Shown here: piece after piece, positions 7,083-16,124 of the stretch
How the letters are laid out: the number at the start of each line of letters is the position of its first letter
Numbering within the stretch: position 1 is the first letter of the stretch
Source of the DNA: Granulicella sp. dw_53
GTDB lineage: Bacteria; Acidobacteriota; Terriglobia; Terriglobales; Acidobacteriaceae
Assembly (NCBI RefSeq): GCF_018449545.1
Contig: NZ_JAAVUR010000002.1
Location: forward strand, 248,001-312,000
Direction of reading: 5' to 3'
Length of the DNA stretch: 64,000 nucleotides
Program-made: the position numbers and the translations under genes
Notes under the pieces: generated by a model
What the model saw: only the letters and a program-made list of their open reading frames with translations
Database searches by the model: none
What the model was told of the DNA's origin: nothing

Positions 7083-8702
7083 GTGGCTACTTCCGTAACT
7101 GACTCAGCTTCCATCGCCTCAGGCTCTCTGCTCGACCAAAAGCTTGCCAAATCATCGCCCGGCAAATGGGGCATGATCATCTTCGCCGTGATGCTCGTAG
7201 GTGGACTGGTCTACATCATCAGCCGCCTCTCCGATGATCTCTCCATCGTCCATCAGGCGTCGATCTTCCCCTACGTCCTGCTCGGACTCGCGCTGCTGAT
7301 CGCCCTTGGATTCGAGTTCGTCAACGGGTTCCACGATACCGCCAACGCGGTCGCCACGGTCATCTACACCCACTCGCTCGAGCCGCATATCGCCGTGGTC
7401 TGGTCGGGCATCTGGAACTTCATCGGCGTCCTCACCAGCTCCGGAGCGGTGGCCTTCGCCATCATCTCGCTGCTGCCCGTCGAGCTGATCCTCAAGGTCA
7501 GCAAAGGCTCTGGCTTCTCAATGGTCTTCGCTCTCCTGGTCGCGGCGATCCTGTGGAACCTTGCCACCTGGTATCGCGGTCTGCCCGCCTCCAGCTCTCA
7601 CACGATGATCGGCTCGATCCTCGGCGTCGGCGTCGCGAACCAGCTCATGCAGGGCAACTCGGGAACCTCAGGCGTCGATTGGGAGCAGGTCACCAAGGTC
7701 TTCAAGGCGCTGCTCATTTCTCCCGTCGTCGGCTTCGCCTGCGCCGCGCTGGTCTTCCTGCTCTTCAAGGCCATCGCCAAGGATCCCCGCCTCTACAAGG
7801 CTCCTGAAGGAACCGCGCCGCCACCGTTCTACATCCGGGCGCTGCTCATCCTTACCTGCACCGGAGTCAGCTTCGCCCACGGCTCCAATGACGGCCAGAA
7901 GGGCATGGGCCTTATCATGTTGATCCTCGTCGGCACCGTCCCCACGGCCTACGCGCTCAACCACACTGTCACCGCCGCTCAGGTCCAGACCTTTGCCGCC
8001 GTCTCCACGGAGGTTGCCGGAGCGATCGGCAACTACGTCGAACCCGGCATGGTCCTGCAGGAGTCCGGTCCCGAGCTCGAAAAGTTTGTCAGCACCAAGA
8101 AGTACGAGCCAGGCGTTATGCTCGCCCTCCAGCAGATGATCACGGACATCCGCAATGAGGCGACAGGCTACGGATCGCTCAGCAAGGTCCCGCAGCAGAT
8201 GCAGGCCAACGTTCGCAACCAGATGTACCTCACCAGCGAGACCCTTCGCTTGCTGCCGAAGTCCGACGCTCCCAAGATGTCCGACTCCGACATGAAAGCG
8301 ATCAGCAACTACAAGAAGTTCCTCGATACCTCCACCAAGTTCATTCCCTCCTGGGTGAAGGTCGCGGTCGCCCTCGCACTGGGCCTGGGAACGATGGTCG
8401 GCTGGAAGCGCATCGTGGTCACGGTAGGGGAGAAGATCGGCAAGACTCACCTCACCTACGCGCAGGGAGCCTCCGCGGAGCTCGTCGCCATGTGCACCAT
8501 CCTGGCTGCGGATAACTACGGACTTCCGGTCAGCACTACCCACGTCCTGTCGTCCGGAGTGGCTGGAACAATGGCCGCAAACCGCAGCGGTCTCCAGATG
8601 TCGACCATCCGCGACATCGCCGCCGCCTGGGTCTTCACGCTTCCGGCTGCCGCGCTGCTGTCTGGAAGTCTCTTCTGGATCTTCAACTTCATCGTGAAAT
8701 AA
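7083..8702 (+). CDS. Inorganic phosphate transporter, PiT family
   Basis: 539 residues, GTG start with GAAGGTG just upstream. A secondary transporter that brings phosphate in with a cation. The two PiT signature repeats are visible: GFEFVNGFHDTANAVATVIY (about 80-99) and SFAHGSNDGQKGMG in the second half, each with the conserved Asn/Asp pair. About ten or eleven membrane segments, with a long hydrophilic loop at about 325-415 (a feature of the bacterial PitA-like branch). The NYGLPVSTTHVLSSGVAG segment near the end is also typical. A strong terminator follows. No PhoU-like partner gene is adjacent. Confidence 0.93.
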   Translation: MATSVTDSASIASGSLLDQKLAKSSPGKWGMIIFAVMLVGGLVYIISRLSDDLSIVHQASIFPYVLLGLALLIALGFEFVNGFHDTANAVATVIYTHSLEPHIAVVWSGIWNFIGVLTSSGAVAFAIISLLPVELILKVSKGSGFSMVFALLVAAILWNLATWYRGLPASSSHTMIGSILGVGVANQLMQGNSGTSGVDWEQVTKVFKALLISPVVGFACAALVFLLFKAIAKDPRLYKAPEGTAPPPFYIRALLILTCTGVSFAHGSNDGQKGMGLIMLILVGTVPTAYALNHTVTAAQVQTFAAVSTEVAGAIGNYVEPGMVLQESGPELEKFVSTKKYEPGVMLALQQMITDIRNEATGYGSLSKVPQQMQANVRNQMYLTSETLRLLPKSDAPKMSDSDMKAISNYKKFLDTSTKFIPSWVKVAVALALGLGTMVGWKRIVVTVGEKIGKTHLTYAQGASAELVAMCTILAADNYGLPVSTTHVLSSGVAGTMAANRSGLQMSTIRDIAAAWVFTLPAAALLSGSLFWIFNFIVK

Positions 8703-8719
8703 GCTGCTTCCTGCAGAAA

Positions 8720-8756
8720 ACAAAGGCTCGTCTCGCGACGAGCCTTTGTTTTTTCC
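8720..8756 (+). terminator. Intrinsic terminator after the phosphate transporter
   Basis: CAAAGGCTCGTC (8722-8733), loop TCGC, GACGAGCCTTTG (8738-8749): 12 perfect pairs followed by a T run (TTTTTT). Confidence 0.92.
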
Positions 8757-8836
8757 CGTAAATTCTCCCGTCGCCGCAAAGATGCGTTGTCATTCCTCTG
8801 TTCCGGCCTATGGTTGGTATGCTTACAGCTGACACC

Positions 8837-10087
8837 ATGAGCCTTAAAGCCAAGATCGAAGCAGTCATCTACGCGTCCGAAGAGCCTGTTACTCTCGCCC
8901 AGCTCACTGGCCTCCTCGGCCACGAGGCACAGGCCGAGCTCGACCACCTCGACGCCGCCCAGCGCACGCTCGCCCTGGACGAAGCCCAGCAGAGCGCGGA
9001 GGACGAGGCGCAGAGCAGCCTGGAAGCTGACCCGGACGGTCTCAACGCCGAGGTTCTCTCCGCCGAGGCGGACTCCGAAGCCGCCCCCGAGTCTTCCTCT
9101 GAGTCAGAGGAAGCGCAGCCTGCTTTGGAGACTGCCGTTGAAGTGTCGACGGAGTCCGTGGCTCAAGACGCCGGCGAAGAGGAGAGAAGTGAAGTCCAGC
9201 CCATTGCAGTCTCCGCCGAGCCGGAGTCCACGAAGGCTAGAGACGACAAGGCCGAGAAGGAACGGGCTCGCCGCCTGCGCGAGTACTTCCGCTCCATCCT
9301 TGACTCTCTGATCGCCGACTACGCCAACAGTGGCCGCGGAATCGAGATCCGCGAGGTCGCGGGAGGCTATCGGCTCTCCACCAAGCCGGAGTACCACGAC
9401 GCCGTGCGCGGCTTCGTCAAGTCGCTCAAACCACCGCTGAAGCTCTCGCTTCAGGCTCTGGAGACTTTGGCTGTCGTCGCCTACAAGCAGCCTGTCACCG
9501 CTCCAGAGATCTCGGAGATCCGCGGCGTCGATACGGGCGGCGTGCTGGGCTCCCTGATGACCCGCAAGCTCATCACCACCGCTGGCCGCAAACAGGTCAT
9601 CGGGCGTCCGATCCTGTACAAGACCACCAAGGACTTCCTCCTCCGCTTCGGCCTCAAAGACATCAACGAGCTTCCCAGCATCGAAGAGTTTGAGAAGATG
9701 GCCGGCGAGCTAGCCGATGCCGAGCCGCTCCAAGAGGAGATTCCTATGCCAGATGCGCAGCACGAGGGTCACACGCACCACGCACCAGAGTCCGTAGAGG
9801 CTCTCGAGCCGGAACGCCACTCCCACGCTCCGCAGGCCGATGGCAGCCCCGATGCTTCGGACAATCCCCTCGACGACCCCTTGGACGACAACCCGCTCAA
9901 GGACGACTTCAGCGATATTCGCGACAGCCCTGAGTCTGATGATCCTGAGGATGACAGCTCTGAGGACGATGCGCCCAACACGGTCTCCACGCCTGAAGGC
10001 GATAACGAACAGCCTGCCGACGAGCCTCTGACTCGCGAGACGGACGGTCTGCAGCGCGTTCCCGCCATCGATACCAACAAAGTCTAG
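8837..10087 (+). CDS. scpB: Segregation and condensation protein B
   Basis: 416 residues, about twice the usual ScpB length. The winged-helix core is split: residues 1-30 (MSLKAKIEAVIYASEEPVTL) begin domain one, then about 100 Glu/Ala/Ser-rich residues are inserted, and the fold resumes near 150 with YFRSILDSLIADYANSGRGI, followed by EIREVAGGYRLSTKPEY, LSLQALETLAVVAYKQPVT and RGVDTGGVLGSLM. Residues from about 290 form a very acidic low-complexity tail. ATG at 8837 chosen because homologues begin SLKAKIEAVI; an ATG at 8810 would add nine residues. It works with ScpA and Smc; scpA is at 4254-5267. Confidence 0.93.
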   Translation: MSLKAKIEAVIYASEEPVTLAQLTGLLGHEAQAELDHLDAAQRTLALDEAQQSAEDEAQSSLEADPDGLNAEVLSAEADSEAAPESSSESEEAQPALETAVEVSTESVAQDAGEEERSEVQPIAVSAEPESTKARDDKAEKERARRLREYFRSILDSLIADYANSGRGIEIREVAGGYRLSTKPEYHDAVRGFVKSLKPPLKLSLQALETLAVVAYKQPVTAPEISEIRGVDTGGVLGSLMTRKLITTAGRKQVIGRPILYKTTKDFLLRFGLKDINELPSIEEFEKMAGELADAEPLQEEIPMPDAQHEGHTHHAPESVEALEPERHSHAPQADGSPDASDNPLDDPLDDNPLKDDFSDIRDSPESDDPEDDSSEDDAPNTVSTPEGDNEQPADEPLTRETDGLQRVPAIDTNKV

Positions 10088-10097
10088 CGGCTGCTGG

Positions 10098-10143
10098 CGG
10101 CACGGAGGAGGATGGGACTCCGTCCTCCTCCGTGCCGTGTTTC
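10098..10143 (+). terminator. Hairpin after scpB
   Basis: CGGCACGGAGGAGGA (10098-10112) and TCCTCCTCCGTGCCG (10123-10137), a 15-bp perfect stem with a 10-base loop, followed by TGTTT. Likely terminator with a weak T tail. Confidence 0.75.
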
Positions 10144-10258
10144 GTCGCGGATCGTTGGGTTTGTAGACGACAAACAGGCGATAATAGATACAACGCTAGA
10201 ACAGGCGTCAGAACGACCCGACCGCGATGAGCCGCTCCGCAGTCAGAAAGCCAACAAC

Positions 10259-11224
10259 ATGCCCCCCAAGTCATTCTCCGCCCCTAAAGAAGAGGCGCCG
10301 CAAGGCGATCGCCTCCAGAAGATCCTCGCCCAGGCCGGGATCTCCAGCCGCCGGAAGGCCGAAGAGATCATCCTCGAAGGCCGCGTCCAGGTGAACGGCA
10401 CTACTATCACCACCTTGGGCACACGCCACGACGCTGCCAAAGACCACATTCGCGTCGACGGCAAGCTCCTGCATGGCCCTGAGCCTCATCGCTACTTCAT
10501 GCTCAACAAGCCGCGCGGCTACGTCACGACGCTTGAAGACCCACAGCATCGCCCGACGGTTATGCAGCTTCTGGCCGAGGCTACTCAGAAGAAGGTCACT
10601 GGCATTCACGGCAAGCTTCCTCGTCTGTATCCGGTCGGCCGGCTCGACTATCTCTCTGAGGGCTTGCTGCTGATGACCAACGACGGCGAGCTTGCCAATT
10701 CGCTTTCCAAGGCCTCGGCTGGCGTCGAGAAGTCCTATCTGGTGAAGGTCAGCGGCGTTCCTTCGGCCAGCGGTCTGGACCAGATTCGCCACGGCATTAT
10801 GATCGATCGCGGCCGTCTGGACGAGATCCGCAGCGGTCGTCGCGACCGGATCATCACTGCACCGGCCAAGGTCGAACTGGTCCGTGGCGGCGACAATCCC
10901 TGGTACGAGGTCACTCTGATTGAGGGCCGCAACCGTCAGCTTCGTAAGATGTTTGAAGAGATCGGCAACCATGTCGAAAAGATCCGTCGCATAGGCTACG
11001 GAGCGCTGCGCCTCGACGTTGCGCCGGGTGAGTTCCGCGAGCTTACTCCGGGCGAGGTCCAGGCCCTGGACCGCGCAGCCAAGGGCAAGAAGGTCGTGCC
11101 TAAGAAAAAGACTCCTGAGTTTGCGCAACTGAAGGCTCCGGTGAAGAAGCGGGGGACTCCGGGCCGCAGGACCTTTGCCTCCAAGTCCGCCCCTAGCCGT
11201 CCCCAGCGACGGCCAACCTCATGA
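10259..11224 (+). CDS. 23S/16S rRNA pseudouridine synthase, RsuA/RluB family
   Basis: 321 residues. Converts a specific uridine of rRNA to pseudouridine. An N-terminal S4 RNA-binding domain (about 17-75: DRLQKILAQAGISSRRKAEE and GRVQVNG) precedes the catalytic domain with YFMLNKPRGYVTT and PVGRLDYLSEGLLLMTNDGE; the Asp of GRLDYLSEG is the family's catalytic residue. The EGRNRQLRKMFE motif completes the RsuA-type signature. A Lys/Arg-rich tail of about 45 residues follows. ATG at 10259 begins just before the S4 domain; an ATG at 10112 would lie within the scpB terminator. RluB is the more likely subclass from the tail, but the target base cannot be assigned by eye. Confidence 0.9.
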   Translation: MPPKSFSAPKEEAPQGDRLQKILAQAGISSRRKAEEIILEGRVQVNGTTITTLGTRHDAAKDHIRVDGKLLHGPEPHRYFMLNKPRGYVTTLEDPQHRPTVMQLLAEATQKKVTGIHGKLPRLYPVGRLDYLSEGLLLMTNDGELANSLSKASAGVEKSYLVKVSGVPSASGLDQIRHGIMIDRGRLDEIRSGRRDRIITAPAKVELVRGGDNPWYEVTLIEGRNRQLRKMFEEIGNHVEKIRRIGYGALRLDVAPGEFRELTPGEVQALDRAAKGKKVVPKKKTPEFAQLKAPVKKRGTPGRRTFASKSAPSRPQRRPTS

Positions 11225-11375
11225 GTTAGAACACGCAGGTTAAGCGTGTGTGACTTTGATGCAGGGGCCCTTGACACCCGTCTGTTACGAAGCCAAAAAT
11301 ACTCCCGCGATTCACAGGGCGGCCGATGACTATCCGAATCGGCGAGCATCCAATGAACTGCAAAGGAGTAACTCA

Positions 11376-11852
11376 GTGGCAATTGAAAAAGCGACATTTG
11401 GCGCCGGATGTTTTTGGGGTGTGGAAACCCGTTTTGGTGAGTTAACTGGTGTTATCGATACAGTCGTAGGATACGAAGGCGGCGACCTCGAACACCCGAC
11501 CTATAAAGAAGTCTGTACCGACCGCACTGGCCACGCGGAAGTAGTAGAAGTAACCTTCGACAATAGCCGTCTTTCCTACGAGGCGTTGCTTGATACCTTC
11601 TTTGCACTCCACGACCCGACGCAGGTCAACCGGCAGGGGCCGGATTACGGTTCGCAGTACCGCAGCGTTATCTTCACCCACTCTGACGAACAGGCCGTCC
11701 AGGTACGCGCTCGCATCGCCGAGCTCAGTGCCTCCGGGACGTATCGTCAACCGATTGCTACGCAGGTGTTGCCTTCCACTATCTTCTGGAAGGCAGAGGA
11801 GTATCACCAGAGATACCTGGAAAAGCGTGGGATGGTGGCTTGTCACATCTAG
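11376..11852 (+). CDS. msrA: Peptide-methionine (S)-S-oxide reductase MsrA
   Basis: 158 residues. Repairs methionine-S-sulfoxide in proteins. The catalytic motif GAGCFWGVE is at residues 9-17, with the nucleophile Cys12. GYEGGDLEHPTYKEVCTDRT, then GHAEVVEVTFD, and a downstream DYGSQYRSVIF are all diagnostic. GTG start at 11376, chosen for the strong AAAGGAG 8 bases upstream and because homologues begin just before GCFWG. The resolving cysteines of longer MsrA forms are reduced to one near the C-terminus (VACHI). A strong terminator follows, so it is probably monocistronic. Confidence 0.95.
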   Translation: MAIEKATFGAGCFWGVETRFGELTGVIDTVVGYEGGDLEHPTYKEVCTDRTGHAEVVEVTFDNSRLSYEALLDTFFALHDPTQVNRQGPDYGSQYRSVIFTHSDEQAVQVRARIAELSASGTYRQPIATQVLPSTIFWKAEEYHQRYLEKRGMVACHI

Positions 11853-11892
11853 TAGCCGCCTGAGTGGCAGGAAGAAGTGAATTGAATTTAAT

Positions 11893-11923
11893 GCGCCACC
11901 CAGAACTCTTGGGTGGCGTTTCT
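11893..11923 (+). terminator. Intrinsic terminator after msrA
   Basis: CGCCACCCA (11894-11902) and TGGGTGGCG (11910-11918), nine perfect pairs, then TTTCT. Confidence 0.85.
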
Positions 11924-12300
11924 CCAGGAATCAGTTCTCACATTATTCATGACTGTTCCTCACATTCTGTGCTAAAGTTGGTATGCACTCTGAATTAAAT
12001 GAGTGCGGGCATCGCAGGCAAAGACTCCGTTCGATTAGTTTGGGTCTGGCCAGAGACTGCGATTCGCCTTATCCACCGCATAACTTCCGCCTTTTTTGAG
12101 CAATACCCTAAAAGGAAGTCGCGCTGGTTGCTCTGGCTGGAAGGTTCGTCATCGGACGAGTCTCGCCGTGCAGCAGCAGCGCTTCGATTCCCGACAGCAA
12201 TGCTGACTAGATCAATCTATGGTGCTTCGGCACCCCTGCATCCCCCGCCGGTCGATACCCCGGTACTGTGCCGTAAACCAACCCGTCAAAAGGAAAAATC
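11924..12300 (+). other. Long leader region of the DEAD-box helicase gene
   Basis: About 375 bases without a convincing gene. A 101-codon frame at 11999-12304 overlaps the helicase start and has no recognisable features. Helicase genes of this family often have long, cold-regulated 5' leaders, so regulation at RNA level is possible, but no defined motif was found. AAAAGGA lies 6-7 bases before the helicase TTG. Confidence 0.35.
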
Positions 12301-13836
12301 TTGAATTCCGCAACTCTTGAGCCCCAGGCTGAAACCACACCCTTGAACCGTTCCTCTCTCCAGACTGAAGTCCCTGTCGTTCTAAGCCCTGCCGGCCTTC
12401 CCATGGTCGCCGATGTCCGCTTCACCGACTTTAATATCTCTGACTCTCTCAAGAATCGCCTCGCCTCCGCCGGTTTTGTCAGCCCGACACCCGTGCAGGC
12501 CAAGGCCATTCCGCCCGCGCTCGAAGGCGCAGACATCCTGGCCACTGCCTCTACCGGCACTGGCAAGACGCTCAGCTTCCTCATTCCGATGATCGAGCGC
12601 ATGGATGCGAACTCCGTGCCCAGCACCAAGGGCAAGCGCGGTCCTATCCGTGCTCTCATCCTGCTGCCCACCCGTGAACTCGCGATGCAGGTTCTCGAGG
12701 CCTACGGCAAGCTGGTTCCCAACGCCAAGAACGACGCCGTTCTGGTCTGCGGCGGACTGTCGGAGAACAACCAACTCGATCAGCTCGATCGCGGCCCGCG
12801 TCTCGTCGTTGCAACTCCTGGCCGTCTTGAGGACTTCCTGCGCCGCCGCTCGATCAACATCAACTCGGTTGAGATGTTGGTGCTCGACGAGGTCGATCGC
12901 ATGCTGGACATGGGCTTCCTGCCCGCGATCCGCCGCATCGTCGGCGCGCTGCCGAAGACCCGCCAGACCATGTGCTACTCCGCGACCCTCGATGCGAACA
13001 TCCGCGAGATCGTCCGCGACTACGTCAACAAGCCAGTACGCGTCGAGATCGGCACCACCTCCAAGCCTTCGGATCGCGTTGAGCTTCGTGTCTACACCGT
13101 CATGCAGGATCAGAAGCTTGGTCTGCTCGACCAGATGCTGCGCGAAGAGGAAGGTACCTTCCTGGTCTTCTCTCGTACCAAGCACGGCGCGGACCGCATC
13201 TCCAAGAAGCTCGAGAAGCTCGGCCACGATGCGGACGTCATTCATGGCGACCGCAGCCAGTCGCAGCGCACCGCCGCTCTTAAGGGCTTTGCCAACGGCA
13301 AGCATCGCGTCCTCGTCGCCACGGACGTCGCTGCCCGCGGCATCGATGTGAACGACATCGCGCACGTCGTCAACTACGACCTGCCCAATGCCTCCGACGA
13401 CTTCGTCCACCGCATCGGCCGCACCGGCCGCGCGGGCAAGAAGGGCGTCGCTACGACCTTCGTCATGCCGCAGGAGAAGTCCGACGCCCGCAAGCTCGAG
13501 CGCGAACTGAAGATCAAGTTCGAGTGGCGCGAAGCTGATAAGAACCTCGAGAAGGAACTCCGCAACCAGCCCGTCGACACCGCAAACAAGGGTCAGGACT
13601 TGCTGATGATGGAGACACGCTCCTGGAAGGGTAATGAGCCCGTCTCGGCGATGACCCCCAACCCCAGCCCCTACCGTTCTGCCGGATCTCCCAGTGGCTT
13701 CCGCAACCGGGGCAACGGCGGCGGTGGATTCTCCGGTGGCCGTAACTCCGGTGGTGGTGGCCGCCCAGGCAGCAACGGGCGCTCCAGCAGCCGTCCGGGC
13801 AGCAGCCGCTCCGGCCCAGCCCGCCGCGGTCAATAA
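12301..13836 (+). CDS. DEAD/DEAH-box RNA helicase (DEVD variant) with Gly/Arg-rich tail
   Basis: 511 residues, TTG start preceded by AAGGA. ATP-dependent RNA helicase for ribosome assembly or RNA turnover. Motifs in order: Q motif (FVSPTPVQAKAIPPAL, about 59-74), motif I ASTGTGKT (83-90), Ia PTREL, Ib TPGR, motif II DEVD (near 196; normally DEAD), SAT, then ARGIDV and HRIGRTGRAG in the second RecA domain. The C-terminal 75 residues are Gly/Ser/Arg-rich (GGGGFSGGRNSGGGGRPG), an RNA-binding tail as in RhlE/CsdA-type helicases. The Ala-to-Val change in motif II occurs in some functional bacterial helicases. Confidence 0.93.
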   Translation: MNSATLEPQAETTPLNRSSLQTEVPVVLSPAGLPMVADVRFTDFNISDSLKNRLASAGFVSPTPVQAKAIPPALEGADILATASTGTGKTLSFLIPMIERMDANSVPSTKGKRGPIRALILLPTRELAMQVLEAYGKLVPNAKNDAVLVCGGLSENNQLDQLDRGPRLVVATPGRLEDFLRRRSININSVEMLVLDEVDRMLDMGFLPAIRRIVGALPKTRQTMCYSATLDANIREIVRDYVNKPVRVEIGTTSKPSDRVELRVYTVMQDQKLGLLDQMLREEEGTFLVFSRTKHGADRISKKLEKLGHDADVIHGDRSQSQRTAALKGFANGKHRVLVATDVAARGIDVNDIAHVVNYDLPNASDDFVHRIGRTGRAGKKGVATTFVMPQEKSDARKLERELKIKFEWREADKNLEKELRNQPVDTANKGQDLLMMETRSWKGNEPVSAMTPNPSPYRSAGSPSGFRNRGNGGGGFSGGRNSGGGGRPGSNGRSSSRPGSSRSGPARRGQ

Positions 13837-13848
13837 CGAACGTGAAGC

Positions 13849-13895
13849 ACGCCTGCTCCGCCAGCCAACCAGCCGCGGAGCAGGCGCTGTTTTAA
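13849..13895 (+). terminator. Hairpin between helicase and SnoaL-like gene
   Basis: CGCCTGCTCCGC (13850-13861) pairs with GCGGAGCAGGCG (13875-13886), followed by CTGTTTTAAA on the plus strand. Lies between convergent genes; the tail overlaps the end of the minus-strand gene, and the hairpin may serve both. Confidence 0.8.
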
Positions 13896-14284
13896 ACCTT
13901 AACGAAGAACGTGTTGAGCATATCGACATCGGACAGATACGTATCCAGCCTGCGGATCTTTCCATCGCGGAGAGAGCACACGATGGAAAGGTGCTCATCC
14001 AGTACGAGATCTCCACGCCTGGCGGTGTTGTTCAGCGAAAGAGCGACATTATGCTGGCCGAGCAGGATGTGTTTGAGCGCAAGGGTCACTCCATAGTTGA
14101 CGATCATTTGCGCCCGCTCGATCACAGCTTCCACGCCGCGTGCCTCCCCGGAGATCAGACTTGTTCCGGGCAGACTCCAGAGGATGTCTTCGGTCATGAT
14201 GGATCGCATCAGCTCCCAGTCTCGGTTGCGTATCGCAGTAAGAAACTGCTGTGCCACATTATTTTTCTCTGTATCGGTAATCAT
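13892..14284 (-). CDS. SnoaL-like / NTF2-fold protein
   Basis: 130 residues. The opening VAQQFLTAIRNRDWELMRSI and ITEDILWSLPG-like continuation, followed by a strand with GEARGVEAVIER and the late LSIVCSLRDGKIRRLDTYLSD, match the SnoaL-like/ketosteroid-isomerase fold (conserved pattern: small cone-shaped barrel, V-x-x-F-x-x-x). Such proteins are often small hydrolases, isomerases or binding proteins; no catalytic Asp/His pair can be assigned. Stands alone between a bidirectional terminator and the ABC-F gene. Confidence 0.75.
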   Translation of the reverse strand: MITDTEKNNVAQQFLTAIRNRDWELMRSIMTEDILWSLPGTSLISGEARGVEAVIERAQMIVNYGVTLALKHILLGQHNVALSLNNTARRGDLVLDEHLSIVCSLRDGKIRRLDTYLSDVDMLNTFFVKV

Positions 14285-14454
14285 TGCCTCTCCTGCTTTT
14301 TTGGTGAGCCATCTTTAGCGAGATGAACGAAGTAGTCGGAACATTAAGCTTTCCATCAGATGTCCTCCGGCGCTATGTCGAGCCATAACATTCTCTGAAA
14401 CGCTGCGCCATTTATCGCGCCGCAATGCCAAGCCTATAAAATAGGAAGAAATCT

Positions 14455-16092
14455 ATGATCTCCGTCTCCAATGTCACCATGCGCTACGGCTCGAAGCTTC
14501 TCTTCGAAGATGTCTCCGTCACCTTCACCACCGGCCGTCGCTACGGCCTCACCGGCCCCAACGGCGCCGGCAAGTCCACGTTCATGAAGTGCCTTACGGG
14601 CGAGATCGATCCGCAGAAGGGAACCGTCGTCCGTCCCAAGAAGATCGGCGTGCTCTCCCAGGATCAGTACGCCTTCGACGCCTATCGCGTGATCGACACC
14701 GTCATCATGGGCAACAAAGCTCTCTGGGCAGCCCTTGAGGAGCGCGAGATCATCTACAACAAGCCGGAGATGACCGACGAAGACGGCTCCCGCCTTGGCG
14801 AGCTGGAAGGCGTCGTCGGCGACGAGGACGGCTATGAGGCCGAGTCCAACGCCGCCGTTCTGCTCCAGGGTCTCGACATCCCTGATGAGCTCCACGAGCG
14901 CAAGATGTCCGAGCTGCAGGGCGGCCAGAAGGTCCGCGTGCTGCTCGCCCAAGCCCTCTTCGGCAATCCGCAGGCCCTGCTCCTCGACGAGCCTACGAAC
15001 TACCTTGACCTCGAGTCCATCCACTGGCTTCAGGACTTCCTGACCCGCTACAACGGCACCGTCATCACCATCTCGCACGACCGGCACTTCCTCAACAACG
15101 TCTGCACCCACATCGCCGACATCGACTACGAGACCATCATCACCTACAACGGCGGCTACGACGACATGGTCCTGCAGAAGACCAGCATCCGCACTCGCAT
15201 CGAATCGCAGAACGAGCAGCGCGAGAAGAAGATCGCCCAACTCAACGACTTCATCGCCCGCTTCTCCGCCGGTACCCGTTCCAGCCAGGTGAACTCGCGT
15301 AAGAAGGAGGTAGAGCGTCTCGCCACCAGCGAGCTCGCCCGCTCCAACATCGCGCGCCCCTTCATCAGCTTCAAGATGGAGCGTCCATCCGGAAAGAACG
15401 TCCTCGAGTTTGAAAAGGTCAACAAGTCCTACCAGCAGAAGGACGGCAAGACCGAGCACGTTATCAACGACTTCACCGCCTCCGTCAACCGCGGCGACAA
15501 GGTGATCCTAATGGGCCGCAACGGGCAAGGGAAGACCACGCTCATCAAGGCGCTGCTGGCCAACGGCCCCGGAATCGAGGAGAAGGACGTCTCGATCGAC
15601 TCGGGCTCCGTCAAATGGGGGCACGAGGTCTCGATCGGCTACTTCGCCCAGGACCACAAGGGCTCCATCCAACTTGGCATGACCGCCTCGGATTGGCTCC
15701 ACCAGTTCGACCCCACCGCCACGAAGGAAGATATTCGCGGCATCCTCGGCCAGATGCTATTCAAGGGCGAGGAAGGCCTCAAGAAGACCGATGCCCTCTC
15801 CGGAGGAGAAGCAGCGCGTCTCCTCTTCTGCAAGATCATGCTGCAGAAGCCCAACGTTCTGGTCCTCGACGAGCCCACCAATCACCTGGATCTCGAGAGT
15901 ATCAACGCCCTGAACCAGGCGATCCAGAAGTACGAAGGCACCGTCTTCCTGGTCACTCACGACCAGGACCTCATCGAGGAGGCTGGCACCCGTATCTGGC
16001 ACTTCGAAGGCGGTCCGACCGACTTCCGCATCACCGACCACAAGGGCCCTTACGAGGAGTACCAGCAACAGCTCGCCATCGCTGCTAAGTAG
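14455..16092 (+). CDS. ABC-F family ATPase (YbiT/EttA type)
   Basis: 545 residues, soluble, two ABC cassettes in one chain and no membrane segment. Cassette one: Walker A GPNGAGKST (36-44), signature LQGGQKVRVLLAQAL, Walker B LLLDEPTNYLD, and switch His in ITISHDRHFL. An interdomain linker about 245-325 is rich in charged residues (P-site tRNA interaction motif of ABC-F proteins). Cassette two: GRNGQGKTT near 353, LSGGEAARLLFCKIML, VLDEPTNHLDLES. ABC-F proteins act on stalled or initiating ribosomes; some give antibiotic resistance. Closest by pattern to YbiT. AGGAAG precedes the ATG. Confidence 0.92.
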   Translation: MISVSNVTMRYGSKLLFEDVSVTFTTGRRYGLTGPNGAGKSTFMKCLTGEIDPQKGTVVRPKKIGVLSQDQYAFDAYRVIDTVIMGNKALWAALEEREIIYNKPEMTDEDGSRLGELEGVVGDEDGYEAESNAAVLLQGLDIPDELHERKMSELQGGQKVRVLLAQALFGNPQALLLDEPTNYLDLESIHWLQDFLTRYNGTVITISHDRHFLNNVCTHIADIDYETIITYNGGYDDMVLQKTSIRTRIESQNEQREKKIAQLNDFIARFSAGTRSSQVNSRKKEVERLATSELARSNIARPFISFKMERPSGKNVLEFEKVNKSYQQKDGKTEHVINDFTASVNRGDKVILMGRNGQGKTTLIKALLANGPGIEEKDVSIDSGSVKWGHEVSIGYFAQDHKGSIQLGMTASDWLHQFDPTATKEDIRGILGQMLFKGEEGLKKTDALSGGEAARLLFCKIMLQKPNVLVLDEPTNHLDLESINALNQAIQKYEGTVFLVTHDQDLIEEAGTRIWHFEGGPTDFRITDHKGPYEEYQQQLAIAAK

Positions 16093-16124
16093 CGATCAAA
16101 ACGGCAGTAACAAAGAGGCGAATC

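Noticed and set aside
11999..12304. 101-codon frame before the helicase gene
   Set aside because: No ribosome binding site, no recognisable domain, overlaps the helicase start; more likely part of its leader.
12382..14016. Very long antisense frame over the helicase gene
   Set aside because: A mirror of GC-rich codon usage on the other strand; the plus-strand helicase has all its motifs in order.
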